Positions 28,077 through 32,179 of a stretch of 32,179 bases of DNA are shown here, piece after piece; position 1 is the first letter of the stretch, and the number at the start of each line of letters is the position of its first letter. The translations under genes were made by a program, and so were the position numbers. The notes below the pieces were generated by a model, which saw only the letters and a list, made by a program, of their open reading frames with translations, had not been told where the DNA came from and did no database searches. The stretch lies in the NCBI GenBank assembly GCA_913047375.1, contig CAJWTV010000016.1, positions 1-32,179 of the forward strand, in the 5' to 3' direction. This DNA comes from an uncultured Polaribacter sp. GTDB taxonomy: Bacteria > Bacteroidota > Bacteroidia > Flavobacteriales > Flavobacteriaceae.

Positions 28077-30371
28077 ATGAGAGTTCAACTTTATATTAAA
28101 TTATTATTTATTCTGTTTTTATTTGGATGTACTAAAATAGCTCCTAAACCTATAGCGCCAAATATCATTCCTAAACCATTGATTCAGAAATTAAATAATA
28201 CTACCTTCATATTAGATGAAAAAACTTTTATAGAATCTAATCTTAAATTTAAAAAAATAGCTTTTTTTTTATCTACTTATTTTGAAGAAAAACACCAATT
28301 AAAGCTATCCACTATAAAAAATAAAAACACCATTGTTTTTGAGCAAGATCTATCTATTGAAAATGATGAGGGTTATTTGCTAAAAGTGAGTTCCAATAAA
28401 ATCTTGATTACATCAAAAACTGTAAAAGGTGCTTTTTATGCAGTTCAAAGTTTAATACAATTATTACCTGTAAAAACAAATGCTAAAACAATAGCTATTC
28501 AAGGTCTAGAAATTAAAGATTCTCCTGAATTTAAGTATAGAGGAATGCATTTAGATGTTGCGAGGCATTTTTTCTCAGTTAATTTTATAAAAAAATATAT
28601 TGATTTAATGTCTATGCTAAAAATGAATACATTTCATTGGCATTTAACAGAAGATCAAGGTTGGAGAATTGAGATAAAAAAATACCCAAAACTTCAAGAG
28701 ATAGCTGCATACCGAGATGAAACCTTAGTTGGTCATTATTCCGAACAACCACAAAAATTTGATGGAAAAAAATATGGCGGTTACTATACTCAAAAAGAAA
28801 TTAAGGAGATTGTAGCATATGCGACTGAGAGGCAAATTACTGTAATCCCAGAAATAGAAATGCCCGGACATTCTCAAGCAGCAATTGCAGCATACCCGGA
28901 GTTAGGTTGTACAGGCGAGCAAGTTAAAGTCGCTGCTAAGTGGGGTGTTTTTGATAATATTTATTGTCCCAAAGAAAATACATTTAAATTTCTAGAGGAT
29001 ATTATTGATGAAGTTGTTACTTTATTTCCGGGAAAATACATTCATATAGGTGGAGATGAAGCACCAAAAACAAATTGGAAAAAATGTACTCATTGCCAAC
29101 AGTTAATTAAAAAAGAGGGATTAAAAGACGAAAATGGTTTGCAGAGTTATTTTATAACCAGAATGGAAAAATATATCAACTCAAAAGGAAAACAAATTAT
29201 AGGTTGGGATGAAATTTTAGAAGGAGGGCTAGCTCCTAATGCAACCGTAATGTCCTGGAGAGGAACAGCTGGTGCGGTTGAAGCAGCTAAACAAAAACAT
29301 AATGTAATTCTTACCCCTGCATCCCACTGTTATTTTGATCATTATCAATCTGACAACGAAAACGAACCTTTGGCAATAGGAGGATTTTTACCATTAGAAA
29401 AAGTATATAGCTTTCAACCAATTCCTGAAGAATTGACTGAAGAAGAAGCAAAATATGTTTTAGGTGCTCAAGGAAATGTATGGACAGAATACATTACTAC
29501 TCCAGAAAAAGTTGAATACATGGTTTTTCCTAGAGCTGTTGCTTTAGCGGAAGCAGTTTGGTCTACCTCAGAAAATAAAAATTATGATAATTTTATAAAA
29601 CGATTAGAATTTTTTAATAAGAGATTAAAAAGTCTGGATGTAAACTATGCTAATCATTTATATGAAATAAAGGGGGAACTAATTAATTTAGATAAACAGT
29701 TAAGCTATAGATTAGAAACAAGCATAAAAGACAAAGAAATACGCTTTACAACAGATGACTCTGAACCAAAAAGCACTTCACCTGTATATAATAATCCTTT
29801 TAAAATTAATGCTCTAAAGACAATCAAGGCCGCTATTTTTGACAAGAATGGAAATCAATTGGGACAAGTTTTTGAACAAAAAATAACTCTTCATAAAGGT
29901 GTTGGTGAAAAAATAACTTTAAATACCCCACCAAATGAAGCATATAATGCAGGAGGAAAACAGGCATTAATTAATGGTATTTCTGGAAGTAGTTCAAGGT
30001 ATGGTGATAAAGAATGGCTTGGGTTTTCCGAAAAAGATGTAGAGATTACTATTGATTTTGATAAACAAACAAAACTAAATTCAATTGCTACACGTTTCTA
30101 TAATGGAAATGGGCAATGGATATATGCTCCAAAAGAAGTTAATCTAGAAATAAAACTAACTAATGGAAAAACGATATCATTAAAAAATAAGGTAAAAAGA
30201 ACGGATTCATTATTAGTGAATTTTAGTTTAAAAGATTTTATTCCCGAAAGTGAAAATAGTAAAGTTGATCAAATAAAAATTATAATTCCAAATTATGGAA
30301 TTATTCCAGAGAATAAACAGGGTGCAGGACATAAGGCTTGGACATTTATTGATGAAATAATAATCAATTAA
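28077..30371 (+). CDS. GH20 beta-N-acetylhexosaminidase, lipoprotein
   Basis: A 764-residue exo-hexosaminidase that removes terminal GlcNAc or GalNAc. The signal peptide ends in lipobox LFGC with Cys18, so it is lipid-anchored. A GH20b-like domain occupies about residues 25-145. The TIM-barrel catalytic domain (about 155-510) starts with EFKYRGMHLDVARHFF. The catalytic pair Asp327-Glu328 lies in IHIGGDEAPKTNW, and HWHLTEDQGWR is the substrate loop. After about residue 550 a chitobiase-type C-terminal domain follows (FTTDDSEPKSTSPVY), then a discoidin-like jelly roll from about 630. It shares an intergenic region with glycosylasparaginase, and cutC follows after 1 base. Confidence 0.95.
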   Translation: MRVQLYIKLLFILFLFGCTKIAPKPIAPNIIPKPLIQKLNNTTFILDEKTFIESNLKFKKIAFFLSTYFEEKHQLKLSTIKNKNTIVFEQDLSIENDEGYLLKVSSNKILITSKTVKGAFYAVQSLIQLLPVKTNAKTIAIQGLEIKDSPEFKYRGMHLDVARHFFSVNFIKKYIDLMSMLKMNTFHWHLTEDQGWRIEIKKYPKLQEIAAYRDETLVGHYSEQPQKFDGKKYGGYYTQKEIKEIVAYATERQITVIPEIEMPGHSQAAIAAYPELGCTGEQVKVAAKWGVFDNIYCPKENTFKFLEDIIDEVVTLFPGKYIHIGGDEAPKTNWKKCTHCQQLIKKEGLKDENGLQSYFITRMEKYINSKGKQIIGWDEILEGGLAPNATVMSWRGTAGAVEAAKQKHNVILTPASHCYFDHYQSDNENEPLAIGGFLPLEKVYSFQPIPEELTEEEAKYVLGAQGNVWTEYITTPEKVEYMVFPRAVALAEAVWSTSENKNYDNFIKRLEFFNKRLKSLDVNYANHLYEIKGELINLDKQLSYRLETSIKDKEIRFTTDDSEPKSTSPVYNNPFKINALKTIKAAIFDKNGNQLGQVFEQKITLHKGVGEKITLNTPPNEAYNAGGKQALINGISGSSSRYGDKEWLGFSEKDVEITIDFDKQTKLNSIATRFYNGNGQWIYAPKEVNLEIKLTNGKTISLKNKVKRTDSLLVNFSLKDFIPESENSKVDQIKIIIPNYGIIPENKQGAGHKAWTFIDEIIIN

Positions 30372-30372
30372 T

Positions 30373-31080
30373 ATGTTATTAGAGATCTGTGCCAACTCAT
30401 ACCAATCTGCAGAAAATGCTCAAATTTCTGGAGCTAATAGAGTTGAATTATGCATTGACCTTTCTAATGACGGAATTACTCCATCTGACAGTTTATTGAA
30501 AAAAGTAGCCAAAAAAATAACGATTCCTGTATTTGTTTTAATTAGACCCCGTTCAGGAAATTTTATCTATTCTGAAATTGAATTTGAAATCATGAAACAA
30601 AATATAATCCTTTGTAAAAACTTAGGATATAATGGGATTGTTTCAGGAGTTCTAAATCAAGATAATTCAATAGATATTAATAGGACTAAAGAACTAATAG
30701 AACTTTCTCACCCGATGTCATTTACATTTCATAGAGCCTTTGATTGCATCAATAAACCTAAGGAAGCTATATCTCAATTAATAGAAATGGGGGCTGACAG
30801 AGTCTTGACTTCAGGACAACAAAAAAGAGCAGAGGATGGTATTAAATTATTAAAAGAGTTAAAAGAAATTGGGGGGAAAAAGATAATAATTCTTGTTGGC
30901 GGCGGCATTAACTCAAATAATGCAAAGATTTTTAAAAACGAGGGTTTTGAAGAGATACACGCTTCTGCTTCTATAGACATAGAACAAACTAGAGATAATA
31001 CTTCATTTGGGTCAACTCCCCATACTGTTTCTAGTATTAAAAAGATTAAAGAAATTTTGAATGTAATTACTAGTTTATAG
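30373..31080 (+). CDS. cutC: CutC family protein
   Basis: A 235-residue TIM-barrel protein of the CutC family. Motifs shared with E. coli CutC are LLEICANS at the N-terminus, NRVELC (residues 23-28), IRPRSGNF (near 56-63), FTFHRAFD (near 118-125), RVLTSGQ and a GGGI turn. It begins one base after the hexosaminidase stop, so the two are translated together. CutC was named for copper homeostasis, but the E. coli phenotype was later traced to the MicL small RNA encoded in the gene's 3' region, so its biochemical role is unknown. Neighbours here are glycan genes, which suggests a sugar-related role. It is convergent with the glycosyltransferase, 14 bases away. Confidence 0.92.
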   Translation: MLLEICANSYQSAENAQISGANRVELCIDLSNDGITPSDSLLKKVAKKITIPVFVLIRPRSGNFIYSEIEFEIMKQNIILCKNLGYNGIVSGVLNQDNSIDINRTKELIELSHPMSFTFHRAFDCINKPKEAISQLIEMGADRVLTSGQQKRAEDGIKLLKELKEIGGKKIIILVGGGINSNNAKIFKNEGFEEIHASASIDIEQTRDNTSFGSTPHTVSSIKKIKEILNVITSL

Positions 31081-31094
31081 ACTATTAAACTTAA

Positions 31095-32063
31095 TTAATT
31101 TCTCTTTTTAAATAATTGTGACTCTAAAAAGCCTAAACCGTAACCTAAGAATTGGGTTAAAGAAGTAATTATACTTAAAAAAGCTATTTGTATATTTTTA
31201 TTTTGAATCAAAGAATCAATAAAAACTAAAAATAAATATAAGCAGTATAATAAAGATAATTGATGATATCCAAAAATTGTCAAAAGAATACTAAAATCAA
31301 TACCAATAATAAATAAACTAGGAAGCCAGAAGGTCATTTTAGCTGTTTTTGGGTATTTATTATTTAAAATAGGCCTAGTCTTTCCAAAATCAAAAGTTTG
31401 CTTGAAAAACTGCTTAATAGTACTTTTTCTTTTATGATAAACATAGGCATCTTCTATTAATTGAGTATCATAGTTATTTTCCCATAATCTAAAAGTTAAA
31501 TCAATATCCTCGCCTATTTTCATTTTAGAGAACCCTTGTGATTTTTCAAAAGCTTTTTTAGAAATCCCTAGATTAAAACTTCTAAGCTGAAATTTACCAA
31601 TGCTGGTTTTTTTACCTCTAATTCCACCAGTAGTTAAAATAGATGTCATAGAATAATTAATTGCTTTTTGTAAAATAGTGAAATCATTATGGGCTGCATC
31701 TGGACCACCAAAAGCATCTGTAAAATTAATTTCTAATCTTTTTTTTACCTCTGACATATATTGGTTAGGAAGAATTACATCAGAATCTAAAATAATAAAA
31801 TAATTTCCTGAAGCTCTTTCCATACCGAAATTTCGACTCTCACCCGCTCCACTATTATTTTTAAAGAAGTATTTAATGTCTAATTGAGTATTATATAAAT
31901 CAACGATTTTTTCTGAAGTTTCTTCAGATCCATCCTCTATCACTAAAACTTCAAAATCATCACAAAAATCCTGTTTTATAAGACTCTTTAGTAACTCATC
32001 AATTTCCTTAGGACGATTATAAACTGGAATTATTATGGAAAATTTAAGATTCAAAAGATTCAA
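31095..32063 (-). CDS. Family 2 glycosyltransferase (TTG start)
   Basis: A 322-residue GT-A fold glycosyltransferase. FSIIIPVYNRP (residues 8-18) is the N-terminal nucleotide-binding strand, the metal-binding DXD is in FIILDSDVILP (near 90-100), and a second conserved acidic patch is GEDIDLTFRLWE. The C-terminal 80 residues contain two or three hydrophobic segments, so it is membrane-associated; it may act on cell-surface glycans. No ATG is available: the frame closes upstream at 32076-32078, and TTG codons at 32063 or 32054 are the only likely starts. The acceptor and sugar donor are unknown. Confidence 0.88.
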   Translation of the reverse strand: MNLLNLKFSIIIPVYNRPKEIDELLKSLIKQDFCDDFEVLVIEDGSEETSEKIVDLYNTQLDIKYFFKNNSGAGESRNFGMERASGNYFIILDSDVILPNQYMSEVKKRLEINFTDAFGGPDAAHNDFTILQKAINYSMTSILTTGGIRGKKTSIGKFQLRSFNLGISKKAFEKSQGFSKMKIGEDIDLTFRLWENNYDTQLIEDAYVYHKRKSTIKQFFKQTFDFGKTRPILNNKYPKTAKMTFWLPSLFIIGIDFSILLTIFGYHQLSLLYCLYLFLVFIDSLIQNKNIQIAFLSIITSLTQFLGYGLGFLESQLFKKRN

Positions 32064-32127
32064 TTTTAAACGAATCTACAAAAACCTATCAGAAGAAAAA
32101 ATTTATTATTACATACATCTGTTAAAT

Positions 32128-32160
32128 AAAAAAAGGGATGTATTTACATACATCCCTTTT
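32128..32160 (-). terminator. Terminator for a leftward gene beyond the window edge
   Basis: AAAAGGGATGTAT (32131-32143) and ATACATCCCTTTT (32148-32160) are perfect complements with loop TTAC. On the minus strand a T run follows (A at 32128-32134), so it probably ends a gene transcribed leftward from outside the window; weaker action rightward is possible. Confidence 0.85.
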
Positions 32161-32179
32161 CTATATCTATTAATAAATA

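Overview
The window is AT-rich chromosomal DNA of a member of the Flavobacteriaceae (Bacteroidota; Polaribacter- or Tenacibaculum-like by general look, genus not proven). The support is: gliding genes gldF/gldG; a DUF4294 protein; an ABC permease fused to an M1 peptidase; a carB about 120 residues shorter than the E. coli enzyme; and promoters of the Bacteroidota type, TTTG-N19-TAnnTTTG, which occur in perfect form upstream of pyrG and rpmH. No tRNA, rRNA, CRISPR array, insertion sequence, phage gene or integration signature was found. No gap between genes exceeds 300 bases.

Layout. 1-8.6 kb: a DUF4294 envelope protein, then an ABC exporter pair (ATPase followed by a permease fused to an M1 aminopeptidase-like domain) divergent from a cytosolic M42 aminopeptidase; a TSUP anion transporter; and two small, tightly coupled helical proteins of unknown function. 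8.6-12 kb: phoH, purC and fabV, all leftward. 12-15.6 kb: a rightward run of a SAM hydrolase, a small ABM-fold protein and gldF-gldG. 15.6-21.7 kb: a leftward series made of an aquaporin whose filter residues resemble plant NIPs, overlapping a YeeZ-like Rossmann protein; a GlmU-like left-handed beta-helix protein; carB; and rpmH, which had to be found by hand because it is only 53 codons. 21.9-25.5 kb: rightward pyrG and yidC. 25.6-31.1 kb: a glycan-scavenging locus with two divergent pairs, glycosylasparaginase plus an FHS-family sugar permease leftward, and a GH20 hexosaminidase lipoprotein plus CutC rightward. 31.1-32.1 kb: a family 2 glycosyltransferase.

How the parts work together. Most genes are housekeeping (purine and pyrimidine nucleotides, fatty acids, ribosome, membrane insertion). 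The most coherent accessory unit is the 25.6-31.1 kb locus: the GH20 enzyme would free terminal GlcNAc, the glycosylasparaginase would split GlcNAc-Asn, and the permease would import the amino sugar. CutC sits one base behind the hexosaminidase gene, which suggests a carbohydrate-linked role rather than copper handling.

Several starts were corrected. M42 starts at 5589, pyrG at 21896, the sugar permease at 26932 and the YeeZ-like protein at 16438. DUF4294, PhoH and the glycosyltransferase have no usable ATG and appear to start with TTG. I see no clearly new multi-gene system; the best leads are the unknown gene pair, the CutC linkage, the aquaporin filter and the ABC-peptidase fusion.
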